A stretch of 54,615 nucleotides of DNA from an uncultured Lachnospiraceae bacterium. GTDB lineage: Bacteria; Bacillota; Clostridia; Lachnospirales; Lachnospiraceae. Below the pieces are notes generated by a model. It was not told where the DNA came from. It did no database searches and saw only the letters and a list, made by a program, of their open reading frames with translations. Position 1 is the first letter of the stretch, and each line of letters opens with the position of its first letter. This document shows, piece by piece, positions 43,786-52,840 of this stretch. The stretch is from contig CAJUHR010000033.1 of the NCBI GenBank assembly GCA_910586255.1, positions 1 to 54,615 on the forward strand. Reading direction: 5' to 3'. Both the position numbers and the translations under genes were made by a program.

Positions 43786-45123
43786 TCAAGGGGTATCTGA
43801 GCTGTGGATAACAGAGAGCACAAAAAGAAGCTGCAGCTTAAATCTTCCGTTTCCTGCTTCGATTTTGACAGTGCCATGATATTTTTCTGTCACGGCCCGG
43901 ATATTGGAAAGCCCAATTCCCTCTTTAGGAGGCCCGTCTATGGAGGGAGAGCAGCTGTTTTCGATAGAGAGAAGATAAAAATTCCCTTTTTGTCTGCCGG
44001 AAATAAGGAGCTTGCGCCTGTCAGGAGGAAGATGCCCGGCAGCTTTTACCGCATTGTCCACGGCGTTGGCCAGAAGAATACACCAGTCGATATCGAGAAT
44101 CTGGGAGCTTTCAGGTATCTTTAGGGTACACCTGACGGATATTTCTCCCTGCTCTGCCAGGGACAGCTTGGTTCCCAAAAGCGCATCGACCACGGCATTG
44201 CCGGTTTGAAAGGAAGCAGACAGTCGGCCGGAGATCTGTCCTAAGTGAGAAAGATACTCGCGGGCCTGAGATGTTTGACCGGCGTCAAGAAGCGTTTCCA
44301 GAACAGACAAATGATTTTGGATATCATGGCGGAAAGCCTGGGTCTGTCTGTAGCGAAGGCGGGTTTCTTCTATATAAATTTCCTGTGCCTGAGTCTGCTG
44401 GCTTAACAGCTGTATGGTATATTCATGGTTAAAGGCTTTTTGAATTTTCTGCCAGGCTATAAGAGTGAGGAAAAGACATGCGCAGGCAAAAAGGTGGAGG
44501 ATCAGGATTTCTGTATGGTTTACAACAGGGGACACAATGCCAAGGTCGCTGTCCCACACAATGGTGTTCCCATAGATGGAATCCTGGATCATCCGCTCCA
44601 CCAGAGCAATGTAAAAGACAGGGATTGCCAGGGAGAGAAAGGGCAGCTGGCTTTTTTGCGTGATTCCCTGCCGAAAATATTTCCAGATAAGGCAGAAAAA
44701 AAGAAGCGTCAGCAATTCTTCCATCAGTGCCTGGGCGCTGTCAATCGAGAGGATAAGGGGGTTGACTTGGGGGGCAACGCGGGTTATCAGCCAAAAAAAG
44801 AACAGGTAGGAAAGGCCGTGGCAGATGCTGTTGACAGAAATGACTAAGGCGGCAACGGACAGCGCCCGGGGCTTTTTGTTACAGGAAAACAGACAGCGAA
44901 GTAAAAACAGCAGAAAAATCCTCAATAGAAGGCACAGGAAACCGGTGACATGAAAAAAGATTTCTGCAAGATATAAAAACAAGGTAAGCAGAGCGTATAA
45001 GGCGCCCAGAGACCATCTGCAGGGGAAGGAATCATAAAGACAGAAAAAGTAAAAAACCGTTGCCGGAGTCACGACAAAGAGAAAAAGGCAGGGAATTAAA
45101 TCCCACCAGTGGAAAATGGTCAT
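43786..45123 (-). CDS. Sensor histidine kinase (GHKL, AgrC/LytS-like)
   Basis: This 445-residue membrane kinase has an N-terminal half of about six hydrophobic helices, then a linker and the phospho-acceptor block AFRHDIQNHLSVLETLL. Next come the N-box CILLANAVDNAVKAA and a GIGLSNIRAVTEKY G-box of the HATPase_c_5 class used by peptide-sensing AgrC-like kinases. The Met at 45123 has AGGAG at 9 bases and starts right after the regulator stop; the frame is open 52 codons further up. No AgrB/AgrD is nearby, so the signal is unknown. Confidence 0.87.
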   Translation of the reverse strand: MTIFHWWDLIPCLFLFVVTPATVFYFFCLYDSFPCRWSLGALYALLTLFLYLAEIFFHVTGFLCLLLRIFLLFLLRCLFSCNKKPRALSVAALVISVNSICHGLSYLFFFWLITRVAPQVNPLILSIDSAQALMEELLTLLFFCLIWKYFRQGITQKSQLPFLSLAIPVFYIALVERMIQDSIYGNTIVWDSDLGIVSPVVNHTEILILHLFACACLFLTLIAWQKIQKAFNHEYTIQLLSQQTQAQEIYIEETRLRYRQTQAFRHDIQNHLSVLETLLDAGQTSQAREYLSHLGQISGRLSASFQTGNAVVDALLGTKLSLAEQGEISVRCTLKIPESSQILDIDWCILLANAVDNAVKAAGHLPPDRRKLLISGRQKGNFYLLSIENSCSPSIDGPPKEGIGLSNIRAVTEKYHGTVKIEAGNGRFKLQLLFVLSVIHSSDTP

Positions 45124-45125
45124 GG

Positions 45126-45830
45126 TCAATTGCTCCTTTCCATGTATTGCAGCATGGCAGTCAAAAGGATTTGATGATAGGGCCGGGACACAGGAATCTG
45201 GCTGCCGTTTTCTAAAAGGACCTGGCCGGCAGAGTATTCTTTTAAAAAGGCCAGGTTGATGATATAGCTGCGATGGCACTTGATAAAATGCTCATCAAGC
45301 TGTTTTTGGACCTCTTTAAGCTTCCCGTAATACTCCACAATACCATCCCGGGTATGAAGATATATTTTCCGGTTAATGACTTCACAGTAAAAAATGTCAC
45401 AGAGCAAAACGGAGCGGCACCAGTTCATTGTGTGGATAAAAAGGCGTTTATCCTGTGAGACTTTTTGGCGTTTGAGAAGGCGCTTCAAAGCATTTTCCAG
45501 ACGAATCTCATCAATCGGTTTGCAGAGATAATCGGATGCCTCCACCTCGAAGGCGTCCAGCATGCAGTCCTTTAGAACCGTTACGAAGATGATGGCGCCG
45601 GAAAAGTCCTGTTGGCGAAGCATTTTTGCCAGAGAAATACCGCTGGTTCCCGGCATTCGGATATCCAGAAACAGCACATCAAAATCCAGGGGGCCTTCAA
45701 GAAGGCTGGCAGCGCTTGTGTGGCAGGTGATTGTATGGGCTGTGCTTAAGGTGTCCAGCTTTTGAGAAATCATATGGCTCAGGTGATCACACATGGTCAG
45801 GTCGTCATCACAAATGGAGATTTTTATCAT
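45126..45830 (-). CDS. LytTR-family response regulator
   Basis: The 234-residue protein has a receiver domain with phospho-acceptor Asp in DVLFLDIRMPGTSG and Lys in the LCKPI motif, and a C-terminal LytTR DNA-binding domain (LHTRDGIVEYYGKLKEVQKQL, FIKCHRSYIINLAFL). Such regulators (AgrA, ComE, VirR) bind paired direct repeats. It is the first gene of the two-component pair. A 12-bp palindrome TGATTATAATCA lies at 45880-45891 in its upstream region. Confidence 0.92.
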   Translation of the reverse strand: MIKISICDDDLTMCDHLSHMISQKLDTLSTAHTITCHTSAASLLEGPLDFDVLFLDIRMPGTSGISLAKMLRQQDFSGAIIFVTVLKDCMLDAFEVEASDYLCKPIDEIRLENALKRLLKRQKVSQDKRLFIHTMNWCRSVLLCDIFYCEVINRKIYLHTRDGIVEYYGKLKEVQKQLDEHFIKCHRSYIINLAFLKEYSAGQVLLENGSQIPVSRPYHQILLTAMLQYMERSN

Positions 45831-46043
45831 AAACGTAACTCCGCGGCAGTGTTGATAAAGGGTTTCAAATTCATCGTACTGATTATAATCATATCAGCAA
45901 ATCGCGGTTTTGCAATGGGGATGTTGTGGAAAAGGGGAGGAAATGTTGTGAATGGGTAACAGATAATATGTGCAAACAGCTTGTAAAATAAAAAGGCGCG
46001 TGATAGAATGGCTGGGCAGGATATCACCGAGGAGGGATAAAGG

Positions 46044-46976
46044 ATGGATAAAAGATTTGCGGGCAGGGGGGCAGCGCTCACTTTGACCGGAGGGACATTG
46101 TGGGGATTTTCCGGTACCTGCGGACAGTTTCTCATGCAGACCAAGGGGCTGACCTCCAATTGGCTGGTGCCCGTTCGTTTGGTGGCTGCAGGGACACTGC
46201 TGCTTTTGCTCTGCTGTCTGAGAGAAGGAAAAGGAGTTTTTGATATTTGGAAACATGACCGGGCGGGAATTATAGTTTTCGGAGTTTTTGGAATGAGCAT
46301 GTGCCAGTATACATATTTTACGGCAATCAGCGCATCCAATGCAGGGACCGCTACGGTTCTCCAGTATATCGGCCCGGTGCTGATTTTAGTATACTTAGCG
46401 CTGCGACACAGAAAGTGGCCGACCGCTATGGAGCTTTTGGCAATTTGTCTGGCAGTAGCCGGAACATTTTTTCTGGCAACCCATGGAAAGCCCGGAACCA
46501 TGGCGCTTTCTCAAAAGGCAATGTTCTGGGGACTTTTGTCGGCAGTGGCGCTGGCTGTCTACACGGTGCAGCCGGGATATCTTCTTGAAAAATACGGCTC
46601 TCTGGTGGTGACCGCGTGGGGAATGTTGATCGGCGGTCTTATGCTCTGTGTGCTTTTCCGCCCCTGGACCATACCGGTTCAGGCGGATGTGCAGGTAGTG
46701 GCGGGGATGGCTGCAGTGGTGGTGTTAGGGACTGTGGCGGCATTCTCCTGTTATATGGAAGGGGTCCGGTGTGTGGGTCCAAAGAAGGGGAGCCTTTTTG
46801 CATCGGTGGAGCCGGTGTCCGCCACCGTATTTTCCGTAGTATGGATGCATGCAATGTTCGAGTGGATGGATTTTGTCGGTTTTTTGTGTATCCTGTCTAC
46901 AATTTTTTTGTTGGCCATGGATAAGGAAAAAGCCCGTGATCATGGTTATAAGATTCAGATTCGATCTCAACATTAA
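46044..46976 (+). CDS. EamA/DMT family transporter
   Basis: The 310-residue inner-membrane protein has ten predicted helices in two EamA repeats (GGTLWGFSGTCGQFLM in the first, MFWGLLSAVALAVYTVQPGYL starting the second). DMT carriers export amino acids or metabolites; the substrate cannot be told from sequence. It starts behind GAGGAGGGA and diverges from the two-component system, which may control it. Confidence 0.87.
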   Translation: MDKRFAGRGAALTLTGGTLWGFSGTCGQFLMQTKGLTSNWLVPVRLVAAGTLLLLLCCLREGKGVFDIWKHDRAGIIVFGVFGMSMCQYTYFTAISASNAGTATVLQYIGPVLILVYLALRHRKWPTAMELLAICLAVAGTFFLATHGKPGTMALSQKAMFWGLLSAVALAVYTVQPGYLLEKYGSLVVTAWGMLIGGLMLCVLFRPWTIPVQADVQVVAGMAAVVVLGTVAAFSCYMEGVRCVGPKKGSLFASVEPVSATVFSVVWMHAMFEWMDFVGFLCILSTIFLLAMDKEKARDHGYKIQIRSQH

Positions 46977-46985
46977 AAATCCGGT

Positions 46986-47014
46986 GTATAAATTCCTCTG
47001 TTTTACAGATACTA
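46986..47014 (+). promoter_or_regulatory. Possible sigma-G promoter of spoVT
   Basis: GTATA (46986-46990), a 17-base spacer and GATACTA (47008-47014) resemble the sigma-G pattern GNATR / CATNNTA. In Bacillus spoVT is transcribed by sigma-G in the forespore. The fit is partial. Confidence 0.4.
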
Positions 47015-47070
47015 CATTTACAGCTAAAACAACAGGTAAATGTCAGAATGCAAAATGGAGGAATTTTTCT

Positions 47071-47619
47071 ATGAAAGCTACGGGAATTGTGAGACGAATA
47101 GACGACCTTGGACGTGTTGTGATACCGAAAGAAATACGGAGAACTCTTCGGCTGCGGGAAGGTACGCCCTTGGAGATTTTTACTGACCGGGAAGGAGAGA
47201 TAATCCTGAAAAAATATTCGCCTATGGTTGAGCTGACAGCCTTTGCCACCCAGTATGCGGAGGCCATGGCCCAGTCCACGGGACTGATGGTCTGTATCAC
47301 GGATCGAGATCAGATCATAGCCGTGTCCGGCGGCCCTAAAAAGGATCTGCTTCAAAAAAATATTAGCAAACAGCTGGAGAATGCTATCAACGAGCGGGAG
47401 ACCATTGTGGCGTCAAAGGATGACAAGCAGTTTTTGCCGATTATGGCGGAGGAGATGGAGGGAATTACCTACGAGGCTGTGACACCGATTATCTGTGAGG
47501 GGGATGCCATTGGGGCAGTGGCACTGCTGAGTCGGGATGTGAAGGGCAAATTCGGTGATATGGAGCTGAAGCTGGTGACTACAGCGGCAGGATTTTTGGG
47601 GAGGCAGATGGAAGGTTGA
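47071..47619 (+). CDS. spoVT: Stage V sporulation regulator SpoVT
   Basis: The 182-residue SpoVT is a forespore transcription factor that tunes the sigma-G regulon. The N-terminal AbrB swapped-hairpin domain is MKATGIVRRIDDLGRVVIPKE...REGTPLEIF. The C-terminal GAF-like domain (from ~55) has the usual ASKDDKQFLPI. The ATG has TGGAGGAA at 8 bases. Its presence implies a spore former. Confidence 0.94.
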   Translation: MKATGIVRRIDDLGRVVIPKEIRRTLRLREGTPLEIFTDREGEIILKKYSPMVELTAFATQYAEAMAQSTGLMVCITDRDQIIAVSGGPKKDLLQKNISKQLENAINERETIVASKDDKQFLPIMAEEMEGITYEAVTPIICEGDAIGAVALLSRDVKGKFGDMELKLVTTAAGFLGRQMEG

Positions 47620-47684
47620 GAGGAAACCGTGGTAACGGTTGAAGAGGTATTTGAACAGTCACAAACTGTGAACAGTGATAAGAT

Positions 47685-47729
47685 AATGCCGGGGCGGCCG
47701 CACAAATCAGGTGCAGCCGTCCCGGCATT
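47685..47729 (+). terminator. Terminator after spoVT
   Basis: AATGCCGGGG...CCGCAC pairs with GTGCAGCCGTCCCGGCATT around an AAATCAG loop. It is a long stem with small mismatches; the tail GTTAGGTGTTG is only partly T-rich. Confidence 0.6.
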
Positions 47730-47808
47730 GTTAGGTGTTGAAGTTTGAGGAGGACCTGTGATAAAATATCAAAAGAGAGATATTTTAAAGGGGGAAGGAG
47801 GTCTGGCT

Positions 47809-48465
47809 ATGCCCGTATTTCGTCTGGATAAAAATGAAATCAGTTTTCCCGATCCGCGTTTGGCAAGGGAAGACGGACTTCTTGCCGTTGGAGGAGATTT
47901 GAGTGTGGAGCGTCTGCTCCTTGCCTATACCCATGGGATCTTCCCATGGTTTAATCCAGGGGAGGAGATTCTGTGGTGGAGCCCTCACCGGCGATACCTG
48001 ATTTTTCCTCAAAATATTCATATATCAAAATCTATGAAGAAGTACATGAAAAGGCACTCGTTCAAGCTTGCCATAAACCGCGACTTTCGGGATACCATGC
48101 ATAGGTGCAGAATCAAGCGGGAGCAGCAGGAGGGAAGCTGGATCGGCGATGAGATGGAAGAGGCATATCTTGCTTTTCATAAGAGCGGTTTTGCTGTCAG
48201 CGTGGAGGTGTATGAGAAAGAAGAGCTGGCAGGGGGACTTTACGGAGTGTTCATCGGGAGATGCTTCTTTGGGGAGAGCATGTTTTCGGAGAAGGAGAAC
48301 GGCTCAAAGGTGGCATTGATTGCCCTGGCAAAGCTGTTCAGGGAGAGAGGCGTGGTTTTTATTGACTGTCAATTTTATACAGAGCATTTAGAGAGCATGG
48401 GAGGTCAGTATGTGAGCTGGGAAGAGTACGAAGAGCTTTTAAAGTATTGTATGCCGGTGAAATAA
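47809..48465 (+). CDS. aat: Leucyl/phenylalanyl-tRNA--protein transferase
   Basis: The 218-residue Aat adds Leu or Phe from tRNA to N-terminal Arg/Lys of proteins, making them N-end-rule substrates. DPRLAREDGLLAVGGDLSVERLLLAYTHGIFPWF, ILWWSPHRR and GGLYGVFIGRCFFGESMFS are diagnostic. It is well known from Gram-negatives and less common in Firmicutes. ATG 47809 has AAGGAGG at 7 bases; the frame opens 17 codons earlier. Confidence 0.93.
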   Translation: MPVFRLDKNEISFPDPRLAREDGLLAVGGDLSVERLLLAYTHGIFPWFNPGEEILWWSPHRRYLIFPQNIHISKSMKKYMKRHSFKLAINRDFRDTMHRCRIKREQQEGSWIGDEMEEAYLAFHKSGFAVSVEVYEKEELAGGLYGVFIGRCFFGESMFSEKENGSKVALIALAKLFRERGVVFIDCQFYTEHLESMGGQYVSWEEYEELLKYCMPVK

Positions 48466-48494
48466 AACAGAGAAAATATATCAGGAGAACATTT

Positions 48495-49514
48495 ATGAAT
48501 CAAAATAAAGAAAAAACTGGTAAGGAAGGCCAGGAGACGGCAGATCTGGTGTGGCAGGAGCTTCGCACGGAGCATATTGTACAGGATCCGTGGATTGATT
48601 TCAGGCGGTCAGCATACCAATTTCCGGACGGGAGAGTGTTTGAGCCTTTTTATAGTTACAGCCGCAAGGATTATGTAGTTATCGTTGCCTCAGACGAGCA
48701 GGGAAATTATCTCTGTGTCCGTCAATTCCGTCAGGGCATAAAGGAGGTGACTACGGAATTTCCGGCAGGCGGTATTGAGCGGAAGGATGGTAAGGAGTAT
48801 GGCGCAAAACGGGGGCAGTCCGGGTCAGAGGATGCCTGGAAGGCCGCTAAGAGAGAGCTGTTTGAAGAGACCGGTTATGAATCGAATGAGTGGAAGCATC
48901 TGCTCACGGTGCCTTCCAATGCCACAATTGCCGATAATTACGCATATATTTTTACAGCCAGAAACTGCTATAAATCGGGAAATCAGCATCTGGATGAGAC
49001 GGAATTCTTGAATGTCAGGAAATACGCGGCTGATGAAATCGAAAAAATGATTTATGAGGGCAGCTTTCAGCAGGCAGTGCATATTATGGCATGGTTGCTG
49101 TCGCGAGAAGACTTTAAGATTTATACATTAAGAAAAGCACTTGTAAAATCCTATCTGGGAAAAATAACAGGCATTAAGGTAGACCGGCCGTCCGGAAGTG
49201 CCCATCCGAAGCATGCAGATATTATTTATCCGGTCAATTACGGATACATTCCCGGGATTTTTGGCGGTGACGGTGAAGAGCTGGATGTCTACCTGCTGGG
49301 GATCGATAAGCCTGTGAAGGAATACACCGGCAGAATTATCGCGATTATTCATCGTGAGGATGATGTGGAGGATAAGCTGGTGATGGCGCCTGAGGGAGTG
49401 GAAATTACTCAGGATGAGGTTGCGGCCCAGGTGCATTTCCAGGAGCAATATTATAAAACAAAGATTGAGATGTGGGAAAAAAATCAAAGTTTGTATGGAA
49501 AATCCGGTTCTTGA
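48495..49514 (+). CDS. Nudix hydrolase fused to an inorganic-pyrophosphatase-like domain
   Basis: This 339-residue two-domain protein has an N-terminal (~1-215) ADP-ribose-pyrophosphatase-like Nudix domain. Its Nudix helix is EDAWKAAKRELFEETGYE; the Gly loop before it (PAGGIERKDGKE...) is about a dozen residues longer than usual. The C-terminal ~120 residues match family I soluble pyrophosphatase: IIYPVNYGYIPG, DGEELDVYLLG (usual DGDPLDV, so one metal Asp is Glu) and EDKLVMAP. The N-terminal strand residues of a full pyrophosphatase are missing. The fusion could couple Nudix cleavage to diphosphate removal, or the second domain may be only regulatory. The ribosome site is AGGAG. Confidence 0.82.
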   Translation: MNQNKEKTGKEGQETADLVWQELRTEHIVQDPWIDFRRSAYQFPDGRVFEPFYSYSRKDYVVIVASDEQGNYLCVRQFRQGIKEVTTEFPAGGIERKDGKEYGAKRGQSGSEDAWKAAKRELFEETGYESNEWKHLLTVPSNATIADNYAYIFTARNCYKSGNQHLDETEFLNVRKYAADEIEKMIYEGSFQQAVHIMAWLLSREDFKIYTLRKALVKSYLGKITGIKVDRPSGSAHPKHADIIYPVNYGYIPGIFGGDGEELDVYLLGIDKPVKEYTGRIIAIIHREDDVEDKLVMAPEGVEITQDEVAAQVHFQEQYYKTKIEMWEKNQSLYGKSGS

Positions 49515-49578
49515 ACGAAAAGAGATTTTACAGATGCAGAGAAAAATGCTGGCGATGAAAGAATTTTATAAAAAATAG

Positions 49579-49716
49579 AATAAAAAAGTATCTGCCATAG
49601 CTATAAGAATCGCCTGGATGACGGACAGGCTAAATAGAAATCAGGAATCAATGTTAGCTGTAATGCGCGCTGGAGGAACAGCTGCATTGGGGTTGTATAT
49701 ATTAAATCAGGAGTAA
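49579..49716 (+). pseudogene. 3' remnant of a YdeI-family gene
   Basis: A frame with no start encodes RIAWMTDRLNRNQES and a further ~20 residues to a stop at 49714-49716. It resembles the end of the YdeI/OmpD-associated-family gene at 53184-53735 (RIAWMVDRLNRNPKPM), and the DNA of the two spots is clearly similar (49609-49642 against 53688-53721). It marks the left end of the AT-rich accessory segment. Confidence 0.5.
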
Positions 49717-49723
49717 CAAACAT

Positions 49724-50167
49724 ATGAAGCAAATATTAATTATTGTGTTTTTCATAGCAATCATTGTTTCTTGTTCCGCGCTGATTGCAACACCATTTAT
49801 AAATGATGATGTTTCAAAGAAAACCGCAAATGAGCTTGCGGATTTGCCGCTTCCAGGCAATACGGAATTGATCGAATCTGTGCACGAATCAGGAAAATTG
49901 GTTGGAAACGGCAATGGAATGCAATATTTTGGCGCTATACTGATTAAAAGTGATCTTTCCTTGGAAGAGTTAAAAGAATACTATTCAAGTTATGCAGAAA
50001 ATGAATGGGATTGTGTGGTTGAGAAACAGACAGGTGCAGATATAAAAATTATTGAACATGTAAAATTGGCATTTACTACAGAGATTGAAGGCGACAATTA
50101 TTATATTGTTTATTCATGGGGAGATAATGATACCATTTTTCACGAATTTGATATACGGGGCCACTGA
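49724..50167 (+). CDS. Hypothetical membrane-anchored protein
   Basis: The 147-residue protein starts MKQILIIVFFIAIIVSCSAL, a signal peptide or anchor with a possible lipobox (IIVSC), followed by an exported domain of mixed alpha/beta type (LPLPGNTELIESVHESGK, then GAILIKSDLSLEELKEYYSSY). I recognise no family. The start has AGGAG at 10 bases. Its base composition is AT-rich like the restriction genes that follow. Confidence 0.6.
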   Translation: MKQILIIVFFIAIIVSCSALIATPFINDDVSKKTANELADLPLPGNTELIESVHESGKLVGNGNGMQYFGAILIKSDLSLEELKEYYSSYAENEWDCVVEKQTGADIKIIEHVKLAFTTEIEGDNYYIVYSWGDNDTIFHEFDIRGH

Positions 50168-50208
50168 AACAAAGTAACATATTAACCGAAAATAATTATG
50201 AGTATTGC

Positions 50209-50237
50209 TTGACTTGGTAAATTTAGGATGGTATCAT
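50209..50237 (+). promoter_or_regulatory. Promoter of the BcgI-like operon
   Basis: TTGACT (50209-50214), a 17-base spacer and TATCAT (50232-50237), 47 bases before the first ATG, which has AAGAGGAGGA. Expression signals look intact although the genes are broken. Confidence 0.6.
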
Positions 50238-50283
50238 ATACTGAAAGAACATACGTTCCCTTATCGAAGAGGAGGAAAACATA

Positions 50284-51048
50284 ATGGCGATTGAGCAATA
50301 CACAGAAAGCTTAACTTTAAAGGAAATGAAATGTACAATTGGAGAAAATCCGTTTGGCTATGTTTTCCCTCAAGGCGATGTATCTAGTGTAGATAAAATT
50401 GAGGAGCTTCTTAAAAGGGCCGGAGGAAAACCCAAAGAGTGTGAATTGGATGATTATACTCAAGGAGGAAATGGAAAAGCAAAACCAGAATATGTAATTA
50501 CGTTTAATGATGATATACACACAATAATAGTGGTTGAGTGTAAAAATACAGCAAAAAAGCATTGCAGTATAGATTTGAATAAACCCAGTGGATTTGCTGT
50601 GGATGGAGTTTTGTACTATGCGAAGTTTTTAAAACAAGAGTATAATGTTATTGCAATTGCGGTAAGTGGAACAAGTGTGGATAATATGAAAGTGGATACA
50701 TATTACTGGCAGAAAGGACAGGAACAGTATTCATCATTAAAAAAAGCAAAAGATATTATTTTGGAACCTAAGAATTACATCGAATTGATTAAAGGCAATA
50801 AGCTAAAAAAAGCATATTCGTTAGATGAAATTAGAAATACAGCAATCGATATGCATAATTCGCTGAGAGAAATAAAAGTCACAGAAGCGCATAAACCTAT
50901 TTTTATTGCAGGAATATTAATTGCATTGAATGATGAAGATTTTTTAAAAAGTTATTCAATGCTAAGCTCATATAAGTTGGTAATGCAAAACATTCAAAAT
51001 GCAATTGAAAATGTCCTTAGGAGAGTGATATTAAAAACAGTAGAATAA
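50284..51048 (+). pseudogene. BcgI-like type IIB restriction enzyme, alpha subunit, nuclease fragment
   Basis: These 254 codons hold an N-terminal PD-(D/E)xK nuclease domain (PEYVITFND, IVVECKN) and a helical linker ending QNAIENVLR. After that the frame runs into unrelated RVILKTVE and stops. The correct continuation, ESDIKNSRINYIKQVF, is in the next frame at 51021. One lost base near 51018-51024 therefore breaks the gene. Joined to the two fragments below it would give about 619 residues, close to the ~640 of BcgI A, which carries nuclease and methyltransferase in one chain. Confidence 0.75.
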
Positions 51049-51959
51049 ATTACATCAAGCAAGTATTTAATACGCTTCAGGACAATACAAAATTTGCAGA
51101 AATACCACTAGGACATTCTAAATCTATCACATGGTACATAGAGCAATTAGAGATGAAAATTAAACCCATGATGGACTATGCGGACAGTACTGTGGATGCG
51201 CTGGGAGTATTTTACCATGAGTTTATTAAATATTCCGGCGGTGATGGAAGCGGATTGGGGATTGTTTTGACTCCACAGCATTTAACGGAATTTATGTGCG
51301 ATCTGGCAGGAGTTAATAAAAATAGTCGAGTGGTTGATATATGTTGCGGATCAGGATCTTTTTTAGTAACAGCAATGAGTAAAATGTTTAAAGAAGCTAA
51401 TCCTCAGGAAGTGGGAAATATTCGTAAAGATGGTTTATATGGGGTGGAATTTGATGATGGCCTTTACACATTAGCCATTGCGAATATGATTATTCGTAAA
51501 GACGGGAAATCTAATATTTATAAAGGTGATTGTTTTAATTCCGATATAACAAAGGAATTAAAAGAAAAAAATATAAATATTGGCTTGATAAATCCGCCAT
51601 ATTCGCAAAAAGATGTGGTTGAACTGGAATTTGTAGAGCATTTATTAGAGATACTTACGGTTGGAGGAACAGGTGTAGTTGTAGTTCCTATGAGTTGCGC
51701 AATAGGTACGAAATTTAAAGATGTCAGAGAACGTTTGATGAGAAAAAACACCTTAAAGGCCGTATTTTCCATGCCGGATGATATATTCTATCCAACAGGC
51801 ACGAATGTATGTGTTATGGTTTGGGAAGCGCATACGCCTCATGATTCAAGGCAAGAAACATTTTTTGGATATTGCAAAGATGACGGATTTGTAAAACGTA
51901 AAAAGTTAGGAAGAATTGATGCTTTAGGAAAATGGGAAGAAATTGAAAAAAATGGTTGA
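51021..51959 (+). pseudogene. BcgI-like alpha subunit, N6-adenine methyltransferase fragment
   Basis: This is the middle part of the broken alpha subunit. The frame opens at 51021; the first ATG is at 51153. It has the SAM-binding motif VVDICCGSGSFLV, GVEFDDGLYTLAIANM and the catalytic NPPY motif in GLINPPYS, so it is an N6-adenine methyltransferase of the HsdM/gamma class. It ends early at 51957 because the A-run at 51945-51951 is one base off; with one more A it continues into WLRLYRNRDVV in the next frame. Confidence 0.78.
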
Positions 51960-52141
51960 GGCTATATAGAAACAGGGATGTGGTAGATGGACTATCAGCA
52001 AGACATTGTATTAAATATGATGATGAATGGTTATGTGAAGCATATATGCAAACGGATTATTCAAAATTATGTCAGGAAGATTTTCAACAAACAATCAATG
52101 ATTATTTGGCATATTTAGTAAAGAGTGGTGTGAAAAGATGA
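51956..52141 (+). pseudogene. BcgI-like alpha subunit, C-terminal fragment
   Basis: RLYRNRDVVDGLSARHCIKYDDEWLCEAYM and the rest continue the methyltransferase chain in a shifted frame. It has no ribosome site, so it is not an independent gene. Its TGA overlaps the ATG of the specificity gene (ATGA), as expected for a coupled pair. Confidence 0.65.
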
Positions 52142-52839
52142 AACTAAAAGAATTATTCGATGTTGAGATATGCAAAAATCATATACCATTATCATTTGCA
52201 AAGGATAATCCGGGCACGGTCCCATATGTTACAACAACGGCAAACAATAATGGAGTTGAGTGTTATGTGGATTATCCTGCACAATATACAGGAGGGAAAA
52301 TAACTGTTAGCAAGGATGGCGATAGTGCAGATGCATTTGTCCAGTTTGTTCCTTTCTGCGGAAATGAAAAAGTGATGGTTCTGACTCCTAAAAATCAATT
52401 AACAGATATAGAGTTATTATTTTATGCTCTTTTGATTAATACTAATAAATACAAATTTGGATATGGTAGAAAATGCTCGGTTGCCAGATTAAAAGAAATA
52501 GAATTATTGGATTTGTGTGATTTGCCTCAGTGGATTTATGAAACCAAGATTGAACCTATATATACTGATATTAAAGAATGTAAATGTGTTCTCAAAGAAG
52601 AGGACTGGAAAGAATATAAATTAGGAGAATTATTTGAGTTAAAAAAAGGTAAAAGATTAACGAAAGCAGATATGTTCTTAGGGCAGATAAATTATATAGG
52701 GGCAATCAGTGAAAATAATGGGGTTCGTGAAAAAATCCATACGGAAACGATATGGGAACCGAATTGTATAACCGTTAATTATAATGGAAGTGTAAGGCGA
52801 AGCTTTCTATCAAGCAGAGCCATTTTGGGCATCCGATGA
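52138..52839 (+). pseudogene. BcgI-like beta (specificity) subunit, N-terminal fragment
   Basis: The 233 codons contain a first target-recognition domain (ending KFGYGRKCSVARLKEIELLDLCDLPQW) and most of a second (EYKLGELFELKKGKRLTKADMF). After NYNGSV the frame turns to nonsense; removal of one A in TGTAAGGCGA (52791-52800) restores GEAFYQAEPFWASDDVNVLYAKDF. The full chain would be about 310 residues, near the ~340 of BcgI B. The subunit reads a bipartite DNA site. Confidence 0.75.
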
Positions 52840-52840
52840 T

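Noticed and set aside
43786..45830. agr-type quorum-sensing locus
   Set aside because: Only kinase and regulator are present; no AgrB-like protease or short peptide precursor was found on either side.
51940..51960. Programmed ribosomal frameshifting at the A-run
   Set aside because: Two other breaks in the same operon have no slippery sequence, and there is no downstream stimulatory hairpin or internal ribosome site visible; decay or sequence error is simpler.
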